NCBI GenBank assembly: GCA_001566295.1
Contig: KQ964245.1
Span: 3,973,524 to 4,037,523, forward strand
Length of the DNA stretch: 64,000 nucleotides
From: Microdochium bolleyi
Taxonomy: Eukaryota; Ascomycota; Sordariomycetes; Xylariales; Microdochiaceae
Direction: 5' to 3'
Positions within the stretch are counted from its first letter, which is position 1, and every line of letters starts with the position of its first letter. The translations under genes were made by a program, and so were the position numbers. This document shows, in pieces, positions 1 through 10,890 of this stretch. A model generated the notes under the pieces. It was not told the origin of the DNA. It searched no databases and saw only the letters and a program-made list of their open reading frames with translations.

Positions 1-3000
1 CCATGCCTCAAGGCAAGGCACCCTCTGTACTCCGCAGTGCCAGGGCTCATGGAGGGGGAAGCGAAGCGAGCTTAGCTTGTCTTGCATCGCGGCCCGCGGG
101 CTGACGACCAATCAGCGCGACACATGGGGTCAACGGGAGGACGACCAGCTCTCGGCTCTTTCGCAGCTCAGCTCGGGCTCTTGGGGCCTTACGCCATCGC
201 CTTTTGTCCTTGAACTTACACAATACGGCCGAATGTGCAGGGAACGTGTTTCGGTAGATTCTTGCCAGAACTGTGTAAAGAGCTCATCGGCCGGCCCATT
301 GGTCTTGAGGTTGTCGTGGCTCTTCATACGCCGTAGAGCAGCTCTTGGCCTACCCACGAAGACGGGCTCTCAACTTCCAGCCGCCGAGAAGATTGTGCTC
401 GTGGCCGGCCGTGTGCACAGAGAGTGTGTTTTGAGCGTTGATACGTCCATCGAGCGGCTGATGCCTTCTTCCGTCGACTACCTGCAGCTGAGCGACAAAG
501 GTTAAGGTCTAGCAATGGGTGAGCGCATCCCGTGCTGTTGAGGAATGCCCCTGTCTCGACCATACCCGAGAAGAGACAACGGGCTCAACTCTTTTTTCTG
601 TGACGTGGGGGCTTCTGGTTACGATCTTGCTTCAAGGTCATGTTTAGTGACTCTTTTGTCTAATGGCACCTCATTGCCAATTCCGGTGGGGTGTTGCTCT
701 TTTCCTGCTCATCTAATAGATGGGTGATGCATGCCAGATTATCATGTTGATATCCAGCACCTAGACTCTGGCTTGCACGGGCGACACAAGTCGCACTTCG
801 CCACAACCGTGATCGCCGCAGGGAAGCCACTCCGAATTACTCTTTCTGTCAGGCATTCATCGACGCACGCATGCAAGCAACCATAGCATCTGCCGCTTTC
901 GTGCAGGATCCAACGTGCCTCCCCTGGGCGCGGGATGATGAGCATCCACATACCCCGAATGAGCATTGGGCTTGGGGCCATGCGTCCGTCCATGAGCTCA
1001 GCTGAGTGTCCTTGCTGACCATTCACTTCGGAACTTTCAGCAAAAGCAAGTCAGCAGAAGGTCGCAATCATGGCCGTTGGCATAGGTGACCGTTCTTCCC
1101 GTCTCTTGTCCGTGGCAGAGTTTTCGCATATCAAGAACGAACCTGATGGTGCTCCAAGCTGAGACGTCTGTTCGCTTCGGCCGATAGTGTATGCGTGTTT
1201 TCTTGATATTGCTGTCGAAGGAGAATCTGACCGTTGCGGACACTGTGCTGATGCATGCGATGGAGTCATTCCGGGCACCCAGGGACGCGGGGCCGGGCCC
1301 AGAAAGGGGGCCGCCAGACAAGTGCACTGTGCCAGATCTCACGATGTTTACTAGCAACAGACGGCAGAGATGAGAAGAAAAATCTTTGCAACAGGATGCA
1401 CCGTTGGTCGTTCATCTCCGACGCCCCTTGCAAGCTTGCAAAGAAAACAAAACCGTCCTCTCGGGTGTCTGAGAGTTGGCTGGCACGGACGAGGGAGACG
1501 ACGATGGATTGCTGATGGAAGGGCTGCCCTTCCATGTGAACGCGCCTGGCTGGGGCAAGAAGGGGGTGCATCGGAGTAGAGTGGCCGTCCCACTGGTGCC
1601 ACTTGTCGCGCTCGCCTTGCCGTTGGAAGGTCTGTCCGTAAGGGGCAATTGATGGAGCACGCATCGCAGCGTCCAAGCAGGCTTTCGCTCAACCTAGAGC
1701 TTGGAGAAAGGGCAGTGTGAGGCGACGTCATCGGCCCAGCATGCCTGAGAGCGACTGGCTGGTGTCGTCAATGACTGGTCACAAGGTGTTGCAGCAGAGG
1801 ACCACAGCCCAGAATCCAAGGCAGCTTTTGACGTGTCTGAGACGCCATCCGGGCGCGCCGAGGGCAGGCGATGTGGAATGTCACAGGTCGCGAAACGGTT
1901 GCTTCAAGGTTGTTGTGTGAGTTCTGTGCCCATTGCACTTGGTTGCAAAGCGGCAGCGTGCACTCGTTGCACTGTACTGTGCAGATTACTGTGCGCCTGC
2001 CCATGGTCGAGGTGGAGTGTATCCAATCTCGCGGGAGGCTTCCACGCATCCAGATTGCGCGATTCGCGTGGGCGGCCAGGGCAGCTTGGGCCAGTTGCTG
2101 ATCACCTTGATATTTGGCGACGCCGACCGGCCGGGCCTCCTGTCTCGACCTCATCTGAAGGTCCACTGGATCGGGTTTTGCAAGATTGGCTGTTTATTTG
2201 TCGAGTGCCGCGCGTGCGCGCGCGTGGTGCGAGGCGGACACGATCGGGCTGGCGTGGACGCCGGATGGTGAAGGCTAAAGCAGCCGAAGCGCGATCAGCC
2301 ATCGGGATGGAGGGTCTGGTGACCTACACTCAGAGGTTGGTTTGGGTTGGTGTTATCTTTGGAAGCCCTAAGTCTAGGTCGGGGAGAGAGTGACAGGATG
2401 ACTGGGTGGGAGGGGTGGGGGTAGGACTCGGCTGTGGCAATGGAGGATGACCGTCCTCGGTGCCTGTCGACCAAGGTGAATCCCCACCATCAACGGCAAT
2501 GTGCCCAGTACTCCGTACTTCCAAACGGGAGGCAGCACGTCAACACGTCGCTGTAGATTGTAGCACGGGCTGCGCCGTCATCTTGTTCGCAGGCCAACAG
2601 CAGCACGAGACGTGGATGGATGAGTGAGAGCTTGACTCCAAGGGGCGTGCGTGTTGCGAGAACGAGAACAGCCCAGCCCGCGGTCCAAGCCAACCAGGAC
2701 GGCTCGTTCGGGGCACCTGGGCAGCCATCCGGGCTGACTGGGCCATGAGCCTGGCTGTGACTGACTCTGGAGGCCGCGATCGGTGCTATCGGCACGCCCT
2801 CTGTGTTGGGGTCGGCTGCCTTGGAAACAGAGCAATCAGCGCCTGGGGCTGCGGGCGTGCGTGTGTGCAGGGCGTGTGCCTCTCCCTGCGCGACACGGTA
2901 CCGTCCGTGTACACACAGCTCAGCACAGGCGCTCCAAGGCTCGCATCGCTGCCACTGTCGCTGTCGCCGTCGCTGGGCAGCTGATGCTTGGAGTCAGTCT

Positions 3001-3477
3001 CACGCAGTACTTACATGATGGTCCTCCTCTGCCCCCCTTGGCCAGTCTGGCTCCCCCTTCTCTGGCGCATCAACACCACCAAACAACAACTCACCAGTCT
3101 CTGAGATCGCGAAGAGCGGTTCTTGCCCAGGAACCTCTTTTCCCTTCTGTCCTTGCTACCTGCGCGTTCGCTGCCTCGCCTCTGAGCTCCCGCCGCCACT
3201 CGCTCCTTCCCAGAACGTCATCCTGCGCCTGCAAGTCCTACTTCGGTCCTCGGAACGTCCACGTCTTGTAAGTGACTCAGTCCGGCCTCACCAGACTGCC
3301 GTGCCCCGACACGCCTGCCTGCTGGCAATACCAACAACCACACCGTCCACTTTCGTCTTCGTCTCCCGTCGCATACCCAGACCGTAACATCAGCTGCACC
3401 ACGCGCTAACACCGAGGCTCGCTCCTCGACGTAGACCGTGCCTTCCGATCCGCTCGACTTCTTGCAAACCACCCAGC
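1..3477. other. Intergenic / upstream region of the stb3 gene, no gene recognised
   Basis: About 3.5 kb with many short overlapping open frames on both strands. None shows a recognisable domain, a convincing start context or an intron-linked continuation. The last 400 bases or so are C/T-rich and lie directly before the Stb3-like start, which fits a promoter and 5' leader. I see no tRNA, transposon or repeat array. A poorly conserved gene or a non-coding RNA cannot be excluded by eye. Confidence 0.5.
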
Positions 3478-4560
3478 ATGGCGAACATGGCACCCGCTGC
3501 TCACGCTGCCCGCGATAGCACCATGACCTCCGCCAGCCGAGACAACTTGACTGTTGTAGCGGCCCGGAGCGTCCCCGTTGCTCGGACCAAATCCCTTCCG
3601 ACTCCTCCAAACTCCATCTCGCCCGCCTTGCCTCCCCATGGGCTCAAGGCACAGTTCCATAAGGCCGACAAGCTCGAGCCCATTGATTCGGATCTCGATC
3701 TCCACGACACCACCGAATCGGACTCCGTCGCTTCGGCCTCGTTCGAGTCGGCCGGCGCTATCACCCCGAGCATGCTCGCCAAATACCACCTCCCAGAGAT
3801 CCTGGTCAACCACGGCCCCTTGGCCATCCGCCACATCATGGGCTACCTGACCACGGCTGTTCCTGGCTTCGCCGGCATCCCGCCACCCAAGGCTCGTCGC
3901 CTTGTTGTTGCGGCCCTCGAGGGTCGTGGCCAGGGTCACCATGGCGAGAGTGGGAGTCCCGAGATGTCCGTGGTGTATGAAAAAGTTGGCTGGGGCAGGT
4001 GGGATGCCAAGCGACGGCGGCAAACGTCGCCTGGGGCACTTTTGCGTCAAGCAGCCGGCTCCTACCCTACCAGCATCCCCATCACCACTGGCGACCGCTG
4101 GCCGGGACGACGCCCGCGCCTCAACGTGCGCGGTGGCAGCACAGAGCGCATGGCCTTTTCTCACGACGATCGCAATATGACCATGATGGAGAATGAGGCG
4201 GACAAGATGTCGCTCGACTCTCTAGATGGCCCTGCCTCTGCATCGTGCTCGGAAGCTGAGGATGACGAGATGGATATGAACGACGACCCTGAGGATGCGA
4301 CCGATGACGAGGATTGGGGTGCAGTGGGCGCTGCCGCGCTCCGCGCCGCCTCATATTCGAGCCCTGTCGAGTCTCGCATGGACTCAAACTACCTCGCTTC
4401 CCAGCCTTTCCACGCGAGGGGGTTTCGCTCCATCTCTCACGGCTCTGGCATGCTCCGCGAGCCACGCCTGGACAACATTGACTTGGAGGCGTTGGCTGCG
4501 TCCTCGGATGCCCAGGAACGCGAAGCCATCCAGGCCCTTCTTCAGCTCGGATCTGTATAA
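3478..4560 (+). CDS. stb3: Stb3-like Sin3-binding protein
   Basis: A 360-residue single-exon protein. Residues about 94-182 match the fungal Stb3 / putative Sin3-binding domain: ITPSMLAKYHLPEILVNHGP, then a segment ending AVPGFAGIPPPKARRLVVAA, and VVYEKVGWGRWDAKRR at about 165-180. In yeast Stb3 binds the ribosomal RNA processing element and recruits the Sin3/Rpd3 histone deacetylase to ribosome-biogenesis promoters; a similar nuclear repressor role is inferred here. The N-terminus is Ser/Pro-rich. A strongly acidic run at about 257-281 (DDEMDMNDDPEDATDDED) and a disordered tail follow. The first ATG is used and lies just after a CT-rich leader. No intron is needed. The family call is firm; the regulatory targets are inferred from yeast. 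Confidence 0.87.
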   Translation: MANMAPAAHAARDSTMTSASRDNLTVVAARSVPVARTKSLPTPPNSISPALPPHGLKAQFHKADKLEPIDSDLDLHDTTESDSVASASFESAGAITPSMLAKYHLPEILVNHGPLAIRHIMGYLTTAVPGFAGIPPPKARRLVVAALEGRGQGHHGESGSPEMSVVYEKVGWGRWDAKRRRQTSPGALLRQAAGSYPTSIPITTGDRWPGRRPRLNVRGGSTERMAFSHDDRNMTMMENEADKMSLDSLDGPASASCSEAEDDEMDMNDDPEDATDDEDWGAVGAAALRAASYSSPVESRMDSNYLASQPFHARGFRSISHGSGMLREPRLDNIDLEALAASSDAQEREAIQALLQLGSV

Positions 4561-7176
4561 TCTTTATCGCAAGGCCGACTTTCTTTTGCTTGCTCTCGAC
4601 TCTTCATAATGCTATGAGCAACGGCTGCACGACACGAACGGCAGTCACCACAAAACAACAACATCCCACTCCCACGCAAGTTGATCTTGCCATTCTATCG
4701 AATTCCAGCATTGCATTCTACCGATGCTCGACCCTTGAGGTGGGACACAGCCTCAATGCGTGGCTGGCCACGTTTCGCACATAGCCCTTTTATTTGACGA
4801 CGTTACGACACCTGGCAGCCATGTCCCGCACCATACTGTGGGATCGGCTGCGACGGTCTGGGGCGTTTTCTGGAGACCTTGAGCCCATGGACAAGGCCAT
4901 GTGCGCTCGGTCCGGAATCGATCCCGCTCAGATGGTGAATCCCTTCTTCACGACATAGTTATACCCCATCCTGCGTACATACACCACCGCTACGACATTA
5001 ATAATTGGCCACGTGCCGCACCTGAGATACCCGCTTCAACACATCCGCGGGGAACACCCACTGGAGGATAAGCCTGACAAAGGCATCTTAAACATGGAGT
5101 CACCATTCGGCACAAACACCGAAGCTGTGGCTAGAAAAGGAGAAAACCTAAACGGTCGCCACTTGGCGAACACGATGTCCTGTGTAGGACGAATGAGTGG
5201 AATGTTCCACTCAGTAGCATGAGGTTGCGTTTGGTTGGATCCAGAGATCAATCAGAACAATTGCCGAGTCACATCGTCAATCTTGTGGCGTGATAAAGGA
5301 GGAGAAGGAAACAGAGGGGGATCCGGGGAGGAGCAATCTTATAGTCTTGTCTTATCTGGTGTTGTCCGCGCTCTTGTTTCAGGGGTGTTGTTCACGCATA
5401 GGAATGAGCAGAACGATATGGTTATCCTGCCTACTGATATACTCGTCCGCACTGTCCATGAAGATGATGTGATTGACCCTAAAGCAAGTGAGTCCTCATC
5501 AATATTGCTGCTCAGAGTATGCTGGTTCGCCGTCGCCAACAACGTTATCAGATGTGCAGCCGTCGTCGAAAAACACATCGAGCACGTTCCAAGCGTGCCT
5601 CAACGGTCTTCAAAGACCAACGATACCTATGCAGGAGATTTTTGACAAGTACCCACCTCGAGCGCACAAACAGCGACACGCTGGTACCGGCAGCACGTGG
5701 TCGGCTCGGCAGCCGCGACCACTCTCTGTCCCGCCTTCCTGACAGCTCGAGGCCTGCTTGATTGCTTGATTGCTTGCTTGCTTGCTTGCTTGCTTGCTGG
5801 TTTGCTTGCTCACTTGATTAGGAACTATTCGGAAGAGATTGGAAGAAAGTTCACCAGCAGAAAAGAAGTACAGCTTGGGAGTCACTTCTCCGATGGGATT
5901 CTGGCGAGGGGAGTGCGACATAACATCTTCGTCTCGAAAAGTCTCGGCATGGCATGTTTCTTCTATGGGAGGGATGAGAGGAGGAGGAGGAGGGTGGTGA
6001 TTATGCGAGCAAGGTGAATGAGTATGTGTGTGTTTTTCTGCAGATGAACTGAAATAAAATCGAAACTGCTGAGACTGCTACAGGGCAGTTGGTATTCATT
6101 CGTTCTCCTGGTTAAGCACCATCACCCCTTGTTTATTAGTACGCGGGGAGGTGTGTTGGCCGTGAGTCTGTTGCCTGGAAGAGACAGGAAATCGACTTCC
6201 CGGACAGAGAGCACGGCGTGTCTACTCGAGAACTTGTCGCGGCTTTACGTTTCCTAACATGAAATCCGAGCACTTCTCGCCTGTATCCAGAAAAGGGGTG
6301 GAGAGGGGGGGGGCAGCATCATGAGTATCATTCAGTTTTTCGGATGGGTAATCGCATACCTAGAAATGGAAAAATGCACCCGCGTATAGATCTTTGCTTT
6401 AGTACGGGAAGCCCTTGATTCGTAGGGAAATTGCGAGGAGGGCCATACGGGTGCTTTGGAAGTGATACGAGGGGGAAGGAGACGACATGGCGAAGTGAAG
6501 TGACGCATGCCAGGAGTGTTTGCTGTCGCATACATATCGGTCCGGTGGTCAGTTTAGACTACCTGAACGAGAGTAGATCGCTGGTCTGGTCTATTGAACC
6601 GTTGTTGCTTCACTGAGGAACCCAATACTTGTGCTTGAAGAGCGAGTGCCAAGTGCGAATAGAGGAACACGTGTGGACCACACATACTGTTCATTCATGT
6701 CAAACTAGATGTATCAGACAGCCTCCTCGCCATTGCTCTTCACCTGGAGACTCTCGTAGTCTATGGTGCGTGTCCGTGACAGCGTCCGCTTCCATTAGTT
6801 TGGGGGAGAAGCTCACGTCACCTACAGAATAGACGAGGAAGCGGCCTCGCCTGCCACTCATTGCTGCTGGCCTACATGCACAATATGACACGCGTGTGTT
6901 TCGGCTAGGAGTACATGGCCCCAGAATCACGATTCACACTGAGTGATACTTCGCATGTAAGAGCGCTGCTACCTAAACGGCCACCGCCCGAGAGGACACA
7001 TATCTATCATCTGACAACAAATGACTGACTTGGTTTGTCTCTGCGGACAAGCGAGCACGGTAGACTACCTAGCGAGCCTACCAACCACGCAGGACACAGG
7101 CAGTTGGACTCACAGGAGAACCGGGCTGATCAAGCCGGCCGAGCGGACGGACGGACTGTCGGACTGCTAGTGTATG
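4561..7176. other. Intergenic, no gene recognised
   Basis: After the stb3 stop there is about 2.6 kb without a convincing coding region. It holds a TTGC tetranucleotide microsatellite near 5753-5816 and a run of nine G at 6305-6313. The short frames on both strands have no recognisable domain. The lower GC content compared with flanking exons fits non-coding DNA. Confidence 0.5.
5753..5816. repeat. TTGC tetranucleotide microsatellite
   Basis: About seven perfect tandem copies of TTGC (core near 5771-5798) are flanked by imperfect copies (TTGA, TTTGC). It lies in non-coding DNA and probably arose by replication slippage. No function is indicated. Confidence 0.85.
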
Positions 7177-7974
7177 CTTGGCACATGACGATGGGGCATG
7201 GTGGCAATATTGGAATGGGCTGGGGATCCCGTCTCGCACCTTGAGTTTCTCCCTCCGGAGTCAGGTGTGGTCTAGGACTGGCGAGACTGGAGAATAGTCT
7301 GGGGGAACTGATGAGTGGCCTCGAGTGGCTGTCTCGTTGGGGATGGTGGACCCAGCCGGACTCAAATGGTGCCACTGGGCCAAGAGTCTGGGCAGGAGGC
7401 ACTTGGCGAAGCGGAGAGGCGCACTTTGCTTGGCAGCGGAAATCCTTGGCCGAAGCTGCTCTGGCTCTTGGCTCGCTCAGCCTGCACACGCTGATGCGGT
7501 GGTGGTCGCTCTTGGCTGTCTTGGCCCAAACTCATTCGTAATCGTGCTTGGCATGCTCACTGCGCCACGCTGGTCAGACATGGACACACTCGCGAACGAA
7601 CACACACGCTCACAGGGCAGCATGGCCAGCCTGGCGCGACCAATGGCCGCCTTCTGGGTGGTGGGATGATGGGGTGGTGATGTTGCTCGGTCTCTCAAAG
7701 AGGCTTGGCCCATTCAGAGTTCTTGGCCATCCCTCCTCGCCCGTGAAAATACCAAGAGTCCAAGACCATTCCGCTACTGTCCAAGAGGGCGGAGAACCGG
7801 AGCCTGGGCATTGTTGCTGCCGAGATTGCGGTGCACGTGGACATGGTGGGGAGAGACGTTGATCAGCGATGATGCCGGGCTGGGCTCCCGATGCTTGTTT
7901 GGCTGCCACAGAACATGCTCAGTCATGGATGGAATACAGTATTCCGTACATGCCGGTCTGTAGACAAGGCCAAG
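7177..7974. promoter_or_regulatory. Distal cluster of PacC-consensus hexamers upstream of pacC
   Basis: Twelve exact GCCAAG hexamers, in either orientation, occur here. CTTGGC begins at 7177, 7402, 7429, 7445, 7467, 7511, 7520, 7547, 7704 and 7722; GCCAAG begins at 7379 and 7969. A GCCAGG variant (CCTGGC) begins at 7630. 5'-GCCARG-3' is the established binding core of Aspergillus PacC. The stretch holds no supported gene and lies 1.1-1.9 kb upstream of the pacC start. That PacC binds here is an inference from density and location. Confidence 0.5.
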
Positions 7975-8305
7975 CGCTTGATTTCCATGGGCAACACGAC
8001 TCGGGCTCTCAGCAGGGAATGAGATGATAGGGTCCGTCGTAGACTCCGCAATAAGGATGGGTATCAAGAGGAGACAGCAAGCGAGCGGCCTGGACTGAAA
8101 GCTGGAGACGCTCAGCAGGCAGGTTTGTCAAATGGCGCAAATGACACAGCGGCTGAAGTCTCGAGAAGGAGGTGCGAGAATGGGCACCAGCAGGAATCAG
8201 GTTCTGGGATTCAGGAGAGTGCGACATTATGGTGCGCCAGAAGCGGACGATGGCCACTGAGACGACTGCTGGCGGATGGCGGATCCGATCAGCTGCGTCG
8301 CGAGT

Positions 8306-8736
8306 CTTGGCAGTTTCTGCTGGCGTGATTAGTATTCCACCAAGGCGTGACTTCCTGCAGGTGGAATACTGTGAGCAAGTGGCGCGTGCGGTGCTGTGTC
8401 TTGTGCGTGGTCGCGCCGCTTTCTGAGTCATAGAGGCGGGTGATGGGCCGTGGAGGCGAGAGGGCAGGCGCTGTCGACCATCCGGGCTCGGCACTGTGGG
8501 AGACACGCCAAGACGCGCCAAGGCCTTGGCACTGCGCATGACTTGGCGCCCAGTGACATCCTCGGGCCATACAATCCCCGCTGGCGTTGCAGGTATCTCG
8601 CTCACCTACTCCAAATGAGGGCGGCCGGTGCCAAGGCGCCAAGAGCACTCCGCCCCTCTGCCAAGAGGCACGAGTCTTGGCACGGCGCTGCCTTGGCCGG
8701 CGCTGGCAGAAGCGTCTGCCCAGCGCAAGGCTTGGC
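8306..8736. promoter_or_regulatory. Proximal dense array of PacC-consensus sites in the pacC promoter
   Basis: Eleven exact GCCAAG/CTTGGC hexamers. One begins at 8306, and ten lie within about 230 bases: 8507, 8517, 8525, 8542, 8630, 8638, 8660, 8676, 8692 and 8731. Several are closely spaced pairs in direct or inverted orientation (8507/8517/8525, 8630/8638, 8676/8692). By chance fewer than one such hexamer is expected in a stretch this short. The array is 380-810 bases upstream of the pacC start codon, which suggests autoregulation by PacC. Confidence 0.6.
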
Positions 8737-9117
8737 CCGCCCACGCCCGCGGGTCCTTCCTCTTGTCCCCCCGATTGCCTGCTTCTTGATCAAAAGACAC
8801 GCTCCTTCCTCCCGACAACTTCCTCTGCGTCCTGCAAACTGTCTTCTACTCAATTCACATCTCGAGTGCTGCTGTTGTTTCTTGTATCAAGAACCGTTGC
8901 ACGAAGACTGCCTCGCTACCAGCCCATTAGTCCAGCCCCTAGCTTGGACAAGGCCGCGATCAGATAACCCCCACTCACTCTTTGGGTGTAAGTCGACATC
9001 AGTGCCAAACAGAAAAAGTTACGGCCGCTTGACAACGACACCCGTGCGATTTCGCGACTCAAGGCGAAGTCTATTCCCTCGCACATACCCACGATATACA
9101 CACACACATCGTCAGCC

Positions 9118-10890
9118 ATGGCAGCAGCCGTAGCAACAACAGCGCCCGAGGCGGCACCGGCACCCCCGGCCCCGGCCAGCACCGGCACCGGCACCGACAC
9201 GAGTTCCAACTCTGGCGAGAACACGCCGGCGCCCTCGTCGACGACCACAGCAACCTCGCAGTCTGGCAACACACCCGTGATCGCCGCAGCGGCAGTGCCT
9301 GCCACGCCGAGCACCGACGACAACCTGACGTGCCGCTGGGGCACCTGCTCCGACAAGTTCGGCACAGCCGAGCTGCTCTACGAGCACATCTGCGAGAAGC
9401 ACGTCGGCCGCAAGTCGACAAACAACCTTAGTCTTCAGTGCTTCTGGGCCACCTGCCGTACCACCACCGTCAAGCGCGACCACATCACCTCCCACATCCG
9501 CGTCCACGTGCCCCTCAAGCCGCACAAGTGCGACTTCTGTGGCAAGAGCTTCAAGCGCCCTCAGGATCTCAAGAAGCATGTCAAGACCCACGCCGACGAC
9601 TCGGTCCTCGTTCGCTCCCCCGATCAACACGGCGGCGCCCTGAACGGCGGCTATCGCAGTCAACCTAAGCCCCCGTCTAGCTACTACGACCACAATGGTC
9701 AGATGCGCACAAACGCTGCCGCCTTCGGCCAGCCTCCTCACCACCCGGGCCACGGTGGCGGTGGTTACTACCAGCACCACGCGCCGCCCCCAGCTTTCGG
9801 CGGCGGCCCCATGTACTACCAGGCCATGGGCCGCGGCGAGCAGCTCGGCTACCAGGCCGCCGCCGAGTACGAGAGCCGCAAGCGCGCCTACGATGTTCTG
9901 AACGAGTTCTTCGGCGAGGCCAAGCGCCGCCAGCTCGACCCAGCCTCGTACGCCCAAGTCGGACAGCGTTTGATGCCTCTTCACGGCGCCTTCGGCCACG
10001 GTGGCTCTCTTGCCGCCGAGTATCTGCCTGCTCCGGTCCCCGTTGGAGGTGTCGACGGCCCTGGCAGCCACGGCCCTTACCACCAGACCTACGCTCTGCC
10101 GCCCATGCCCAACATCCGCACAAAGAACGATCTCATCCAGATTGACCAGATCCTTGAGCAGATGCAGAGCACCGTCTACGAAAACTCCAACTCTGCCGCG
10201 GCCGCTGGCATGCACCAGCCCGGCTCACACTACATGCCTCTCGGCATCCGCCACAGCCAATCCCCCCCTCACTCGACTCACCACAGCCACGCTGCTGCGG
10301 CCTACGCCGCTGCGCACGCTGCGTCGCCAATGACCTCAACCCAGTCCAACGGCACTCCCGCCGTGAGCCCGCCCTCAAGCACTCTCTCATATAACTCCCC
10401 AGGCGCTTCCTCCTCGGGGCTCTCCCCCACGAGCCGCCACGGCTCGACCGCCTCGGCTCTCTACCCGACTCTTCCGGCAGTGACATCCGGCTACCCCGGC
10501 CAGTCCGCCACCTCCACACTGGGTCCTTCCTTTGACAACGACCCTCGTCGCCGTTACTCCGGCGGCATGCTCCAGCGTGCAAGCTCTGGATCACGCCCCG
10601 TGATTGAGCGCGAAGCCTCGACCACGCCCAAGGCCTCCGAGTCTGCCGTCTCGTCCGTCAGCTCGCCCTCCGTTGACTCCGACAACGGCGGCGACTCGCG
10701 CGACGAGAAGGAGTACGAGGCTTGGCTCGATAACATCCGCGTCATCGAGGCGCTCCGTGAGTACGTCATTGAGCGTCTCAAGCGCGGCGAGTACGAGGCT
10801 GGCAGTCCCGCCTCGACAAGCAGTGATGCCATGGACGTCGATGCCCCGGCGGCCAGGCAGCCTGCTTACCCCACCCTACCGCCGTTGTAA
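9118..10890 (+). CDS. pacC: Ambient-pH transcription factor PacC/Rim101
   Basis: A 590-residue intronless protein with three C2H2 zinc fingers in the PacC arrangement: finger 1 C72/C77/H90/H95, finger 2 C108/C113/H126/H130, finger 3 C138/C141/H154/H158. The inter-finger text CRWGTCSDKF, ATCRTTTVKRDHITSHIRVH and CDFCGKSFKRPQDLKKH is characteristic. PacC activates alkaline-expressed genes and represses acid-expressed genes after PalB/proteasome processing. Two YPTL motifs (Y449 and Y584) match the YPX(L/I) docking sites for the PalA/Rim20 scaffold; the second lies seven residues from the C-terminus. The N-terminus is Ala/Pro/Thr-rich. The ATG at 9118 follows an ACACAC-rich leader. Aspergillus pacC has introns; here one uninterrupted frame covers everything. 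The dense GCCAAG arrays upstream fit self-regulation. Confidence 0.96.
   Translation: MAAAVATTAPEAAPAPPAPASTGTGTDTSSNSGENTPAPSSTTTATSQSGNTPVIAAAAVPATPSTDDNLTCRWGTCSDKFGTAELLYEHICEKHVGRKSTNNLSLQCFWATCRTTTVKRDHITSHIRVHVPLKPHKCDFCGKSFKRPQDLKKHVKTHADDSVLVRSPDQHGGALNGGYRSQPKPPSSYYDHNGQMRTNAAAFGQPPHHPGHGGGGYYQHHAPPPAFGGGPMYYQAMGRGEQLGYQAAAEYESRKRAYDVLNEFFGEAKRRQLDPASYAQVGQRLMPLHGAFGHGGSLAAEYLPAPVPVGGVDGPGSHGPYHQTYALPPMPNIRTKNDLIQIDQILEQMQSTVYENSNSAAAAGMHQPGSHYMPLGIRHSQSPPHSTHHSHAAAAYAAAHAASPMTSTQSNGTPAVSPPSSTLSYNSPGASSSGLSPTSRHGSTASALYPTLPAVTSGYPGQSATSTLGPSFDNDPRRRYSGGMLQRASSGSRPVIEREASTTPKASESAVSSVSSPSVDSDNGGDSRDEKEYEAWLDNIRVIEALREYVIERLKRGEYEAGSPASTSSDAMDVDAPAARQPAYPTLPPL

Noticed and set aside
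9112..10215. Long open frame antisense to pacC
   Set aside because: It is the mirror of the zinc-finger and GC-rich coding sequence, has no domain of its own, and is explained by strong third-position GC bias.
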